From Nocardia carnea (GTDB taxonomy: Bacteria; Actinomycetota; Actinomycetes; Mycobacteriales; Mycobacteriaceae), in NCBI RefSeq assembly GCF_029868325.1, contig NZ_JARWNW010000161.1, positions 1-43,581 of the forward strand: a DNA stretch of 43,581 nucleotides, read 5' to 3'. Made by a program: the position numbers and the translations under genes. Of this stretch, positions 15,826 to 23,286 are shown piece by piece. The notes beneath the pieces are model-generated. The model was not told the origin of the DNA. It did no database searches and saw nothing but the letters and a program-made list of their open reading frames with translations. Each line of letters opens with the position of its first letter. The stretch's first letter is position 1.

Positions 15826-15893
15826 GCCGGGTGCCCCGCGGCTCGCCACGCCGAGGCCGTGGACGGAAACCGCCGTGCGCCGGGGCACCCGGC
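15826..15893 (-). terminator. Long 13-bp inverted repeat downstream of the DyP gene
   Basis: GCCGGGTGCCCCG at 15826-15838 is the exact reverse complement of 15881-15893. The 42-base loop holds a smaller stem, CCACG/CGTGG. It begins 13 bases after the DyP-peroxidase stop on the minus strand, so it is a likely terminator or 3' end stabiliser. Thirteen perfect pairs are unlikely by chance even at this GC content. Confidence 0.55.
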
Positions 15894-15906
15894 ACATCGC
15901 GCTGTG

Positions 15907-17130
15907 TCAGCGCCCGAACAGCTCCTCGCCGATATAGCTACCCGAGCCGATTCCCGGTGGGATCGCGAATGCCGCGGACCCGACGGGGGTGGTCCATTCG
16001 TTGAGCGCGTCGAATTCGTCGAGGCGTCGCTGAATGGGCACGAACTGGGCGGTGATATCGCGCTGGAACGAGACGAACAGCAGACCCGAGTTCGATACCT
16101 GCCCCGGCACCGGCGGATCGTCGTAGTTGTAGACGCGCCGGAAGATCCGTTCACCTGCATGAGTGTGGTGGGCGCGGGCGATATGCGCACCCGGCGGGAT
16201 GACCGGTATGCCGTTGCGGTCGGTTGCCGTGAAATCGGGTTCATCGGTTTCGTGTCCACCGGTAAGCGGAGCCCCGGTGGACAGTGTGCGGCCGACGCTG
16301 AGCTCGCGACCGGGCCGGTCCAGCTCGTCCCAGGTATCGAGTTCGATCCGGATCCTGCGGATCACCATCGAGGTTCCGTCCCGCATCCACGGCCGGTCGG
16401 CGCCGTCGTCCCACACCAGCGAATCGAAATCCGCGGTACCGGGTTCCGGATTGGTCGTACCGTCCACCTGCCCCATCAGGTTGCGCATCGTCGTGCCCGG
16501 GGTTTCGGTACCCCGGGCACGACGGAACCCGCGCTGCGTCCACCGCACGGTGACCAGCGACCTGACGTTCTTCAGCAGAACCCGCACCGCGTGCGCGACG
16601 GTGACCGGATCGTCGGCGCAGACCTGCAGCGCCAGATCCGCACCTGTGTAAGCCGGGTCGAGGCGGTCGATGGTGAACGCGGGTAGCGGCGTCAGCCACG
16701 GCGGCGCGGCATCCGGCCGGCCGAGCGCCACGAAGACACCGGGACCGTATCCGACGGTCACGGTGAGCCGCGCCGGCGCGGCGGCCAAATAGGGTTCGGT
16801 ATCCGCCAGCGCGGGCCGGCCCTGCGTGAGCCTGGCGATATCGGCCGTCCAGACCTTCATGATGCCGATCAGCTCGGCGGGACCCACCTTCGGCAACAGG
16901 TCGAGTCCGGCGAATATCGCGTGCGCTTGCGGCGGGCTGGTCGCGATCCCGGCTTGGCGCGGGCCGTCCCAGGCGACGGTATCGGTTCCGGTGCCGGCTT
17001 CCGCACGCTCGGCTCCGTCGACGACACCGTAGATTCCCGCACCGGCTCCCGCGGCACCGACGGCGGCGGCGCTCGCGCCGAGCAGCCGCCGACGGCTCAT
17101 CGCGCGCCGCCGCGGGTCCCGCTCACCCAC
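15907..17130 (-). CDS. Tat-exported DyP-type heme peroxidase
   Basis: The protein has about 407 residues. The N-terminus carries a twin-arginine signal (SRRRLLGAS followed by an Ala/Gly-rich stretch), so it is exported folded with heme. The DyP hallmark GxxDG is present as GQVDGTTNP (catalytic Asp about residue 223). The proximal heme His lies in PGAHIARAHH and the distal Arg in IFRRVYNYD. Family members oxidise dyes or phenolics with peroxide; the Tat-exported EfeB subgroup is tied to iron. There are no efeU or efeO genes here. The upstream gene is a periplasmic copper chaperone whose stop overlaps the GTG at 17130 by 8 bp; this start is preferred over an ATG at 17163, which would overlap 41 bp, and over an ATG at 17100. 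Confidence 0.88.
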   Translation of the reverse strand: MGERDPRRRAMSRRRLLGASAAAVGAAGAGAGIYGVVDGAERAEAGTGTDTVAWDGPRQAGIATSPPQAHAIFAGLDLLPKVGPAELIGIMKVWTADIARLTQGRPALADTEPYLAAAPARLTVTVGYGPGVFVALGRPDAAPPWLTPLPAFTIDRLDPAYTGADLALQVCADDPVTVAHAVRVLLKNVRSLVTVRWTQRGFRRARGTETPGTTMRNLMGQVDGTTNPEPGTADFDSLVWDDGADRPWMRDGTSMVIRRIRIELDTWDELDRPGRELSVGRTLSTGAPLTGGHETDEPDFTATDRNGIPVIPPGAHIARAHHTHAGERIFRRVYNYDDPPVPGQVSNSGLLFVSFQRDITAQFVPIQRRLDEFDALNEWTTPVGSAAFAIPPGIGSGSYIGEELFGR

Positions 17131-17677
17131 CGTGCGCGGGGGTCGACGGGGCGGCCGGGGCATCGGCAGTATCGCCGCCGCCCGGCTGGTAGTTCTCCTG
17201 GGCGCCCGCGAAATCGCGAACCTGCGCGGTGAAGGTCATGGTGGACCGGTCCGCAAATTCGAGGGTGATCTCGGTTTCCGCACCGGGTGTCAGCGGAGCG
17301 AGCAGATCCATGAGCATGAGGTGGTCGCCGCCGGCGGCGAGTGTGTAGGTGCCGTCGGCGGGGATGACGAAACCTCCGGCTTTCGGCCGCATCACCGGCG
17401 CACCGGTATCCCCCGGCGCGATCTCGTGGAGTTCGGCCCATCCGGCCGCAGGTGAGGACGCGGCGACCACACGAACCTCGCTATCGGCAGAATTGCGGAA
17501 TTCGGCGAATGCCGACGTCATCCCGGAATCGGCGGCCTTCACCCACTGTTCGTGGACAACCACGGAATCGGCCTCGCGGTGAGCGGATTCCGCATCATCG
17601 CTGGAACAGGCCCCCGCGAATGCGGCGGCGAACGACAGCGCCGTCACGAAGACGCTGCGTCGGATCGATGTTTTCAT
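17123..17677 (-). CDS. PCu(A)C-type periplasmic copper chaperone lipoprotein
   Basis: The protein has 184 residues. The signal peptide ends in a lipobox (FAGAC, Cys24), so it should be membrane-anchored outside the cell. The domain is PCu(A)C (DUF461): its Cu(I) ligand pattern H-M-H-M is visible as H84 (ELHEIAP), M96 (PVMRPK), and H119 and M121 (GGDHLMLM). A Pro/Ala-rich tail closes the protein. In other bacteria it loads copper into cytochrome oxidase or other secreted copper sites. Its stop overlaps the start of the DyP peroxidase gene, so the two are translated together. The pairing of a copper chaperone with a heme peroxidase is notable; oxidative copper or iron stress would be a reasonable inference. 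Confidence 0.9.
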   Translation of the reverse strand: MKTSIRRSVFVTALSFAAAFAGACSSDDAESAHREADSVVVHEQWVKAADSGMTSAFAEFRNSADSEVRVVAASSPAAGWAELHEIAPGDTGAPVMRPKAGGFVIPADGTYTLAAGGDHLMLMDLLAPLTPGAETEITLEFADRSTMTFTAQVRDFAGAQENYQPGGGDTADAPAAPSTPAHGG

Positions 17678-17756
17678 TTGTGATCACTTTCGATTCGGAA
17701 GTCGGCGAGCATGCACTGTTCCCACCACACGGCTCGCACGCGGCTCGCAGCTCGCG

Positions 17757-17784
17757 CACACGGCACACGGCACACGGCACACGG
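17757..17784. repeat. Tandem repeat, four copies of CACACGG
   Basis: Four perfect head-to-tail copies of a 7-mer lie in the leader region about 80-107 bp upstream of the copper-chaperone start. Imperfect CGCACGCGG and GCACGG relatives flank it. A 7-bp unit can vary in copy number by slippage and so shift promoter-operator spacing. Too short and regular for CRISPR. Confidence 0.85.
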
Positions 17785-17850
17785 ATATACGGATCGCGCT
17801 CACCGATATCGAGCAACGAGACAACCCGAGGGCGGGGCAGCTCCGGTCGG

Positions 17851-17875
17851 GACGAGATCTCGTCGATGTCTCGTC
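17851..17875. promoter_or_regulatory. Candidate operator: GACGAGATCTCGTC palindrome plus a TCTCGTC repeat
   Basis: A perfect 14-bp palindrome (17851-17864) is followed by another TCTCGTC half-site at 17869-17875, placed 11 bp (one helical turn) from the first one. A related TCTCGTG lies at about 17908. The layout suggests a repressor or activator binding on one helix face upstream of the copper-chaperone/DyP genes. The regulator is not identified. Confidence 0.4.
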
Positions 17876-18047
17876 CTGTCGTCAGGTGAAATTTTTCCGC
17901 CCCACCGTCTCGTGACCTCGGGCACGGACCGATCGAGACCGAGCAGGCGGTCACCGATCTGCCGGAGGAGGCCGGTGGCGCTGCCGGGTCGCGGACGGCA
18001 ACCCGCTGCTCGACAGCACTACCCGTTCTGCCGGGTGGTGGAGCGGA

Positions 18048-18560
18048 TCAGTCGGCGGCCGGAGGGCCGCGGGTGCCGGTGCCGGAGAGGTCGACGAGTC
18101 GCGATGTGCGGGTGACCCGATAGACCGTCACCGGCACCCGCATTGTCCGGACGATGGGCACGGGTCCCGGGCCGGGTACTACGCGCCGGAGTGTGGAAAC
18201 CGCCCACCGGGAACCCCGCTCGGCGGCATCGATGAGATAGGCCCCCGCGACGACCGCCACCAGATGCGCCCAGAGCATGCGGTTGTCGACCGTCGCGCTG
18301 TGCGGGTGTCCGTCCATCGCCGACAGGGCGAAATGGCCGAGTGCCTGCGCAGCCGCGAGGGCGCCCATCAGGCGGATTCGCGATATTCGGCGCTTCGATG
18401 CCGCGGCACAGCTGATGGCCGCGCATACGACGATGAGCAGTAAGGCGCCCGCTTCGGACGGAAGCGCCCCACCCCCGGCGCCGTGCGCCGCGGCCGTGAC
18501 GATCGCCGAGAGCGCGCCGACGGATACGCCACGCAAAACGCGGTTCGCATCCGAGGCCAT
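18048..18560 (-). CDS. Predicted integral membrane protein near copper-handling genes
   Basis: The protein has 170 residues and about four transmembrane segments: VSVGALSAIVTAAAHGAG, ALLLIVVCAAISCAAA, LMGALAAAQALGHFALSAM and WAHLVAVVAGAYLIDAAE. His residues lie at membrane edges (AAHGAG, GHFALSAMDGHPH, MLWAHL), with Met close by. I recall similar small His/Met-dotted membrane proteins next to PCu(A)C and YcnI genes in actinobacteria, which suggests a role in metal handling; that is inference. The ATG at 18560 is the only good start. It is the first minus-strand gene before the copper-chaperone/DyP pair but is separated from it by 370 bp. Confidence 0.65.
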   Translation of the reverse strand: MASDANRVLRGVSVGALSAIVTAAAHGAGGGALPSEAGALLLIVVCAAISCAAASKRRISRIRLMGALAAAQALGHFALSAMDGHPHSATVDNRMLWAHLVAVVAGAYLIDAAERGSRWAVSTLRRVVPGPGPVPIVRTMRVPVTVYRVTRTSRLVDLSGTGTRGPPAAD

Positions 18561-18578
18561 AACGGAAGTCTAGCTTCT

Positions 18579-18593
18579 ACTACACAGCGTAGT
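18579..18593. promoter_or_regulatory. Short dyad in the divergent promoter region (ACTAC-N5-GTAGT)
   Basis: ACTAC and GTAGT flank five bases within an AT-richer patch between the membrane-protein gene and the flavin-oxidoreductase gene. It is a candidate operator only; five-base arms can occur by chance. Confidence 0.3.
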
Positions 18594-18666
18594 TATCGAG
18601 GGTGTGGGCGGTGGGAACCGCGCACGATTCCCACCCCATCCGCCCGACCCGGAAACGGCTCTCATC

Positions 18667-19620
18667 GTGGCTGTTACTGCTACCTTCGGTGCGGTGGAAT
18701 TCGGCATCTATGTACCGCAGCTGGTTTCGGAGTACCGGCCCCTGATGGATCTCGCGAAAACGGCCGAACGCACCGGTTTCACCAACTTCTGGCTCTTCGA
18801 CCATCTCTGGGCACCCGGGTTGCCCGAACATCCTGCCCTGGAAGCGTGGACCGCGGCGACCGCACTGCTCGCCGGCACCACGACGTTGCGGGTGGGCGCC
18901 CTGGTGCTGTGCAACAACTTCCGGCATCCGGTGGTACTCGGCCGGATGGCGACGTCACTGGACGTGATCTCCGGTGGGCGGCTCGAATTCGGGCTCGGCA
19001 GCGGTTCGATTCCCGGCGAACATCAGCAGGCCGGAGTGCCCTGGGGTCCGGCGCGCGAACGGGCCGAACGGCTGGGCGAAGCGCTCGAGATCATCACCTC
19101 GATGTTCGCCCGCGAGCGAACCTCGTTCGAAGGCGAGCACTACCAGGTCAGCGATATTGCCAATGTGCCCGGCCCGATTCAGCGCCCGCGCCCGCCTATC
19201 CATATCGGAGGTACGGGCCCGAAGTACACGTTGCCGCTGGTCGCGCGCTACGCCGACGTCTGGAACGTTCCCACCTACGGCCTGCGCGACCACCGCCGGT
19301 CGGCCGAACTGCTGGACGCCGAATGCGGCCGCATCGACCGCGACCCCGCCTCGATCCGCCGCTCCCACCAGGCAATACTGGCGATCGCCGAGAACGAACG
19401 TGATCTCCCCGAGGTCCAGGCCCGGGCGCGCCGGCATTACGGGGCCGAAGCGTTCGCGATCGACGAAGGCTACGTCGGTACACCGGCCATGCTGGTGGAC
19501 CGGCTGACCGAACGCGCGGAGCAGGGAATCGATTCGGTGATCTTCATGACCGGCGCGAAGCAGGCCGCCGCAACCATGGAGTTGTTCGCGGCGGAGGTCA
19601 TGCCGCACCTGCCTGGTTGA
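18667..19620 (+). CDS. LLM-class flavin/F420-dependent oxidoreductase
   Basis: The protein has 317 residues and the TIM-barrel luciferase-like fold: VEFGIYVPQLVSEYRPLMDLA, FTNFWLFDHLWAP, TTLRVGALVLCNNFRHP, LGRMATSLDVISGGRLEFGLG and RPRPPIHIGGTGPK. The family uses FMN or coenzyme F420 for hydride transfers; in Mycobacteriales most such enzymes are F420-dependent. The substrate is unknown. The GTG at 18667 is my choice; another GTG at 18694 and an upstream start at 18604 are possible and none has a strong ribosome-binding site. It is divergent from the membrane protein and converges with an enoyl-CoA hydratase gene. Confidence 0.85.
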   Translation: MAVTATFGAVEFGIYVPQLVSEYRPLMDLAKTAERTGFTNFWLFDHLWAPGLPEHPALEAWTAATALLAGTTTLRVGALVLCNNFRHPVVLGRMATSLDVISGGRLEFGLGSGSIPGEHQQAGVPWGPARERAERLGEALEIITSMFARERTSFEGEHYQVSDIANVPGPIQRPRPPIHIGGTGPKYTLPLVARYADVWNVPTYGLRDHRRSAELLDAECGRIDRDPASIRRSHQAILAIAENERDLPEVQARARRHYGAEAFAIDEGYVGTPAMLVDRLTERAEQGIDSVIFMTGAKQAAATMELFAAEVMPHLPG

Positions 19621-19627
19621 GGGTCCG

Positions 19628-20404
19628 TCAGCCCAAGTCGGCGAAGGACCCGCCGCGGCCCGCACCGTCGGCGAAGCGGCGAGCGCCGGTCGCGGCGTCG
19701 GCGAGGGAGATCAAGCCGTGTTCCCATTCGTTGGCCAGGGCTTCCTGCTCGGCCATACCTTCCTGTTCGAGCAAAGAGAGCCGGTCCTGGCGGGCGCAGG
19801 TCTGCGGGAAGCGGGCGATCTCGGCGGCCAGTTCCTCGGCGGCCGCGCGTTCGTCGCCGGCGGGCACGACCCGGTTCACCAGCCCCATGGACAGGGCTTC
19901 CGGCGCGCTGACGGGGCGGCCGGTGAGTACCAGATCCATGGCCCGCCCGGTGCCGATCAGCCGAGGCAGGCGCACGGTGCCGCCGTCGATGAGCGGAACT
20001 CCCCAGCGGCGGCAGAACACACCGAATACCGCATCCTCGGCCGCGACCCGCAGATCGCACCAGATCGCCAACTCCAGACCGCCGGCAACGGCATGCCCGG
20101 CGACCGCGGCGATCACGGGTTTACCGAGCCGCATCCGGCTCGGCCCCATCGGGCCGGGGCCGTCGGCGGCCAGCCGGTTTCCCCGCTCGGTGCCCACGGA
20201 TTTGAGATCGGCACCGGCGCAGAAGGTTCCGCCCTCGCCCCAGAGCACGGCCACCGCCGCCGACTCGTCGTTGTCGAAAGCGGTGAACGCCTCGTACAGC
20301 GCCGCGCCGGTCGGGCCGTCCACGGCATTGCGGGCTTCGGGGCGCGACAGGATCACCGTGAAAACCGGGCCGTTGCGTTCGATGCGTACTGCCGGATGAG
20401 TCAT
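19628..20404 (-). CDS. Enoyl-CoA hydratase/isomerase-family (crotonase) protein
   Basis: The protein has 258 residues, standard crotonase length. CoA-binding and oxyanion-hole segments are GTFCAGADLKSVG and AGHAVAGGLELAIWCDLRVA. The first catalytic Glu (rat Glu144, in GGLELA) is kept. The position of the second (rat Glu164, normally FG.PE) is Cys here (FGVFCRRWGVPLIDGGT). The enzyme may therefore not be a normal hydratase but an isomerase, hydrolase or other crotonase; the Asp in LIDGG may stand in. The start is ATG 20404, with AGGAGCTTCC just upstream. It lies 62 bp after the acyl-CoA dehydrogenase start-to-stop direction ends, on the same strand, so it could be separately expressed from the dehydrogenase operon. 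Confidence 0.85.
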   Translation of the reverse strand: MTHPAVRIERNGPVFTVILSRPEARNAVDGPTGAALYEAFTAFDNDESAAVAVLWGEGGTFCAGADLKSVGTERGNRLAADGPGPMGPSRMRLGKPVIAAVAGHAVAGGLELAIWCDLRVAAEDAVFGVFCRRWGVPLIDGGTVRLPRLIGTGRAMDLVLTGRPVSAPEALSMGLVNRVVPAGDERAAAEELAAEIARFPQTCARQDRLSLLEQEGMAEQEALANEWEHGLISLADAATGARRFADGAGRGGSFADLG

Positions 20405-20466
20405 GGAAGCTCCTTGCCTGGAGGGATCGCTACGTTACGAGGCATACGGCGGGGCGCGGCCGCAGG

Positions 20467-21750
20467 CTACCCCTGACCGGTGGTGCCGCCGACGCCTTTC
20501 ACCGCAGCACGATCCATGAATCCGAACAGGTAGCCCGCCACCCGGCGCATCTGGATCTCCTCGGCGCCCTCGGTGATCCGGTAGCGGCGGTGGTGGCGGT
20601 AGATATGTTCGAACGGGGTGTAGCGCGAGTAGCCGAGACCGCCGTGCACCTGCATGGCCCGGTCGGCGGCTTCACAGCAGAGGCGGTTGGCCCAGTAGTT
20701 GCACATCGAGACCTGCTCGGACACCGCGAACGTGCCGTACCTATCCATCGACCAGGCGGTTTTGTGCACCAGGGCGCGCAGCATCTCGCACTGGGTGTGC
20801 AGTTCGACCAGCTGGAATTGGATGGCCTGATTCGACGACAGCGGTTTGCCGAACGGTTTGCGCTCGTTGGCGTAGGCGACGGCCCGGTCGACGCAGTACT
20901 GTGCGGCGCCGAGACTGGAGGCGGCCTGCCGGATGCGGTTCTCGTTGAAGAAATGCTGGACCACGGCCAGCCCCCGGCCCTCCTGCCCGAAGATCGCCGA
21001 ATCCGGTACCCGGACGCCGGTGAGCGAAACCCGCGCGTGGTCGGTGGGCATATTGAAGGTCCACAGGTATTCCTCGACCTCGAACCCTGGCGCGTCGGTG
21101 GGGACCAGGAATGCGGTGATGCCCCGGCCGTCGCCGGCGTTGCCGGAGGTGCGGGCGAAGATGAGGTCGGCGTCGGCGATATGGACGCCGGTGTTCCAGG
21201 TCTTGGTCCCGTTGATCACCCAGTCGTCGCCGTCGCGGACGGCGGTGGTCTCCATATGGGTGGCGTCGGAACCGTGTTCGGGTTCGGTGATACCGAAGGC
21301 GAAGAACCGGGTGCCGGCCGCCAGACCGTCCACCCACTGCTCTTTCTGCGCCGGGGAACCGTATTCCAGCATCAGCAGCAGCCCGACATTGTTGGCGACG
21401 ATGGCGTGCTCGTTCTGCAGATCGCAGTGCAGGCCCAGTCCGCGGTGCGCGAGATGCTCGCGGATCACGGCCATCCCGAGATTGGTCCCGTCGCGGCCGC
21501 CGAACTCCTTCGGGAAGGCGTAGCGGTAATGGCCGGCGGCATCGGCGCGACGCCGGGATTCGGCGAGCAGTTCCTCCCATTCGGCACTCGGCAGGCCGCC
21601 ACGGTCCCAATCGGTGCGGGCGTCCTCGCGGCGGTGGTCGAAGAACCGGATGTTGTCACCGGTCTGTTCGAGGGGTTCGATCTCGCGTTCGATGAACTCG
21701 TCGAGTTCGGCCAGATAGGCGCGTAGGTCGGCGGGCAGTTCGAAATCCAC
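20467..21750 (-). CDS. Acyl-CoA dehydrogenase family protein
   Basis: The protein has 427 residues. Landmarks are YAFPKEFGGRDGTNLG, FAFGITEPEHGSDATHMETT (FAD-binding ITEP..GSD), WVINGTKTWNTG, RKPFGKPLSSNQAIQFQLVE and ITEGAEEIQMRRVAGY, where the Glu of the ITEGAEEIQ loop is the usual catalytic base position in this clade. It oxidises an acyl-CoA at C2-C3 using FAD. The start is a GTG at 21750 preceded by GGAG, which itself overlaps the stop region of the phosphotransferase gene, so translation is probably coupled. The neighbours (APH-like kinase and DUF6285) form the common bacterial ACAD10/11-like trio used on 4-hydroxyacyl or branched acyl-CoAs. Confidence 0.93.
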   Translation of the reverse strand: MDFELPADLRAYLAELDEFIEREIEPLEQTGDNIRFFDHRREDARTDWDRGGLPSAEWEELLAESRRRADAAGHYRYAFPKEFGGRDGTNLGMAVIREHLAHRGLGLHCDLQNEHAIVANNVGLLLMLEYGSPAQKEQWVDGLAAGTRFFAFGITEPEHGSDATHMETTAVRDGDDWVINGTKTWNTGVHIADADLIFARTSGNAGDGRGITAFLVPTDAPGFEVEEYLWTFNMPTDHARVSLTGVRVPDSAIFGQEGRGLAVVQHFFNENRIRQAASSLGAAQYCVDRAVAYANERKPFGKPLSSNQAIQFQLVELHTQCEMLRALVHKTAWSMDRYGTFAVSEQVSMCNYWANRLCCEAADRAMQVHGGLGYSRYTPFEHIYRHHRRYRITEGAEEIQMRRVAGYLFGFMDRAAVKGVGGTTGQG

Positions 21751-21758
21751 GGTGACTC

Positions 21759-22760
21759 CTAAGCTTTCGCAGCGGGACGGATCTGCATGAGCAGATCCCA
21801 TTCGATCTCCGAGACACGGCGCCCGCTGGCGGCCATGACGATATCGCGGACGGTGCCGTCCAGGTGGGCGGCCGCCTGCTGGGCCAGGCCGGCACCCCAG
21901 TACAGGGTGCCCATCACCTTCCACCAGCGGTAGCGGTCCGGATCGAAGGTGCCGCCCGCCTCCTCGTAGCCGCGGACGAAGGTGCCGCGGTCGGCGAAAC
22001 CACCGAATTCCTTTGCGTCCTCCCGGAACCGCCACATACGCAGCGCGGGCCAGGCCACATCACGCATGGGGTCACCGAACCGTTGCGTGCCCTCCCAGTC
22101 GAGGACGGCCCGCAACCCGTCCGCGCCGATGATCAGGTTGCCGTTGCGCATATCGGTGTGCACGAGCGCGGGCCGCGGCGGCGGGCCGGGCAGCCGCTTT
22201 TCCAGCCAGCGCAGGGCGAGCGAGAACACGGGCCGGTCGGCCAGGAGCTCGCCCACCACCGCAGTCACCTCGGCGAGATGTTCGGCGGCGGGGTCGGCAC
22301 CGGCCGCCGGCACGGATTCCGGGGCCTGGGCCGGGTCGATGCTGTGCAGCCGGGCCATGGCCGCGCCCCACTGCCGAGCGGTGTGCTCCGCGGTCCCGGC
22401 GGCGGCGAGGGTGCGCAGCACCCGGCGTGGCACGGTATCGCCGTCGATATGTTCGGAGATCAGGAACGGTTCACCGACGTAGGAGGTGTCGGTGCATGTC
22501 GCGACGACTTCCGGAACAGGCACGCCGTGTGCGCGCGCCAGCTCCCGGACACCGGCTTCCGCTTCGACGGGCATGAGTTCGACGGCCGGCGGCACCACAG
22601 TCGCGACCAGACGCCGCGGAGCGTCACCGACGGTAGCGGTGAAGGCGATATTGCGGCGCCGCGCGCCGGCCGAGAGGAACCGGAAATCGGAGATGGTGAC
22701 CTGATCACCGAGTTCTCCGGTGAGGAAATCCGCGAGGCCACGGGCGGGGTCGGTACTCAT
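21759..22760 (-). CDS. APH-family phosphotransferase (ACAD10/11 N-domain-like)
   Basis: The protein has 333 residues with an aminoglycoside-phosphotransferase/choline-kinase fold. The catalytic loop is LVHTDMRNGNLII (Brenner motif HxDxxxxN) and the metal-binding DxD equivalent is AVLDWEGTQRFGDPMRD. An N-lobe EPFLISEHIDGD hinge is present. Next to an acyl-CoA dehydrogenase, such kinases are thought to phosphorylate a hydroxyacyl-CoA before elimination, as described for ACAD10/11-like systems; this is an inference from context and not drug resistance. The start is ATG 22760. It lies between DUF6285 and the dehydrogenase on the same strand, with 52 bp and 8 bp gaps. Confidence 0.88.
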   Translation of the reverse strand: MSTDPARGLADFLTGELGDQVTISDFRFLSAGARRRNIAFTATVGDAPRRLVATVVPPAVELMPVEAEAGVRELARAHGVPVPEVVATCTDTSYVGEPFLISEHIDGDTVPRRVLRTLAAAGTAEHTARQWGAAMARLHSIDPAQAPESVPAAGADPAAEHLAEVTAVVGELLADRPVFSLALRWLEKRLPGPPPRPALVHTDMRNGNLIIGADGLRAVLDWEGTQRFGDPMRDVAWPALRMWRFREDAKEFGGFADRGTFVRGYEEAGGTFDPDRYRWWKVMGTLYWGAGLAQQAAAHLDGTVRDIVMAASGRRVSEIEWDLLMQIRPAAKA

Positions 22761-22812
22761 ACCGCCTCCACTGCGCGAGGCCCCGGGTGATCACGCTTCG
22801 CCACTGCCACGC

Positions 22813-23109
22813 TCACTCACCTTCCCAGCTGTCGTAGCCCGGTTTGGCGATAGCGAGATCGGCCCGCACCACCTCGGCCAGAGCCTGCCAGAGCGCTTCT
22901 TCGTCACCGGCCGGAACGGCCTCGAGCAGTTCCTTCTCCCGGGCGGCCGCGGCGGGGCCGAGTTCGACCTCACGCCCCAGGATGCGCGCCAGATTGGCGC
23001 CGACCCGCGCACGATGCTGCAGATCGGCGGGTAGTGCCGGCAGCAGGGTGTCCTCCAGCAGTTCGGCGAGTGATTCCAGCAGCTCGGCTGCCGTGGGTCT
23101 GTTCTGCAC
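22813..23109 (-). CDS. DUF6285 protein
   Basis: This 98-residue acidic helical protein begins with QNRPTAAELLESLAELLED, then LLPALPADLQHRARVGANLA and ends DLAIAKPGYDSWEGE. It matches the small DUF6285 family found next to phosphotransferase and acyl-CoA dehydrogenase genes; it has no assigned activity and may be an adaptor. The GTG at 23109, preceded by GAGGGGAGAG, gives the family-typical N-terminus; a GTG at 23169 is possible but less likely. It is first in the three-gene operon. Confidence 0.8.
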   Translation of the reverse strand: MQNRPTAAELLESLAELLEDTLLPALPADLQHRARVGANLARILGREVELGPAAAAREKELLEAVPAGDEEALWQALAEVVRADLAIAKPGYDSWEGE

Positions 23110-23218
23110 TGCGACTCTCCCCTCGACGGATTCCGGCGCTCGCCGACCCGGCGGCCGGTGCCGCGGCACACTCGCTGGAGTCCACGATCCGACCTCCTTG
23201 TCGTCGCTTATGGGCGCG

Positions 23219-23249
23219 GGTGAGACAAACAGTAGAGGATCTTCTCACC
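23219..23249 (-). terminator. Hairpin after aztA
   Basis: GGTGAGA (23219-23225) and TCTCACC (23243-23249) form a perfect 7-bp stem around a 17-base loop, 37 bases after the aztA stop. It lies in the 177-bp gap upstream of the DUF6285 operon and could equally be an operator of that operon. Confidence 0.4.
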
Positions 23250-23286
23250 GTCGCACCAGGGTTCGCTGCCCCGCCATCACCGCGGT

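Larger units (their letters stand above)
17678..18047. other. 370-bp intergenic region upstream of the copper-chaperone/DyP pair
   Basis: No gene is convincing here. It holds four tandem CACACGG units (17757-17784), a cluster of TCTCGTC half-sites (17851-17875) and an AT patch (AAATTTTT, about 17889-17896) that could be part of a promoter for the minus-strand chaperone gene. Confidence 0.5.

Noticed and set aside
17757..17784. CACACGG repeats as a CRISPR array
   Set aside because: Units are 7 bp with no spacers and no cas genes are present; it is a simple tandem repeat.
17960..18047. Possible decayed coding sequence (plus-strand pieces reading RVADGNPLLDS and YPFCRVVERI in two frames)
   Set aside because: The pieces are too short and no family was recognised, so a pseudogene call is not supported.
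21759..22760. Aminoglycoside resistance phosphotransferase
   Set aside because: The APH fold is present, but the operon with an acyl-CoA dehydrogenase and DUF6285 points to acyl-CoA metabolism.
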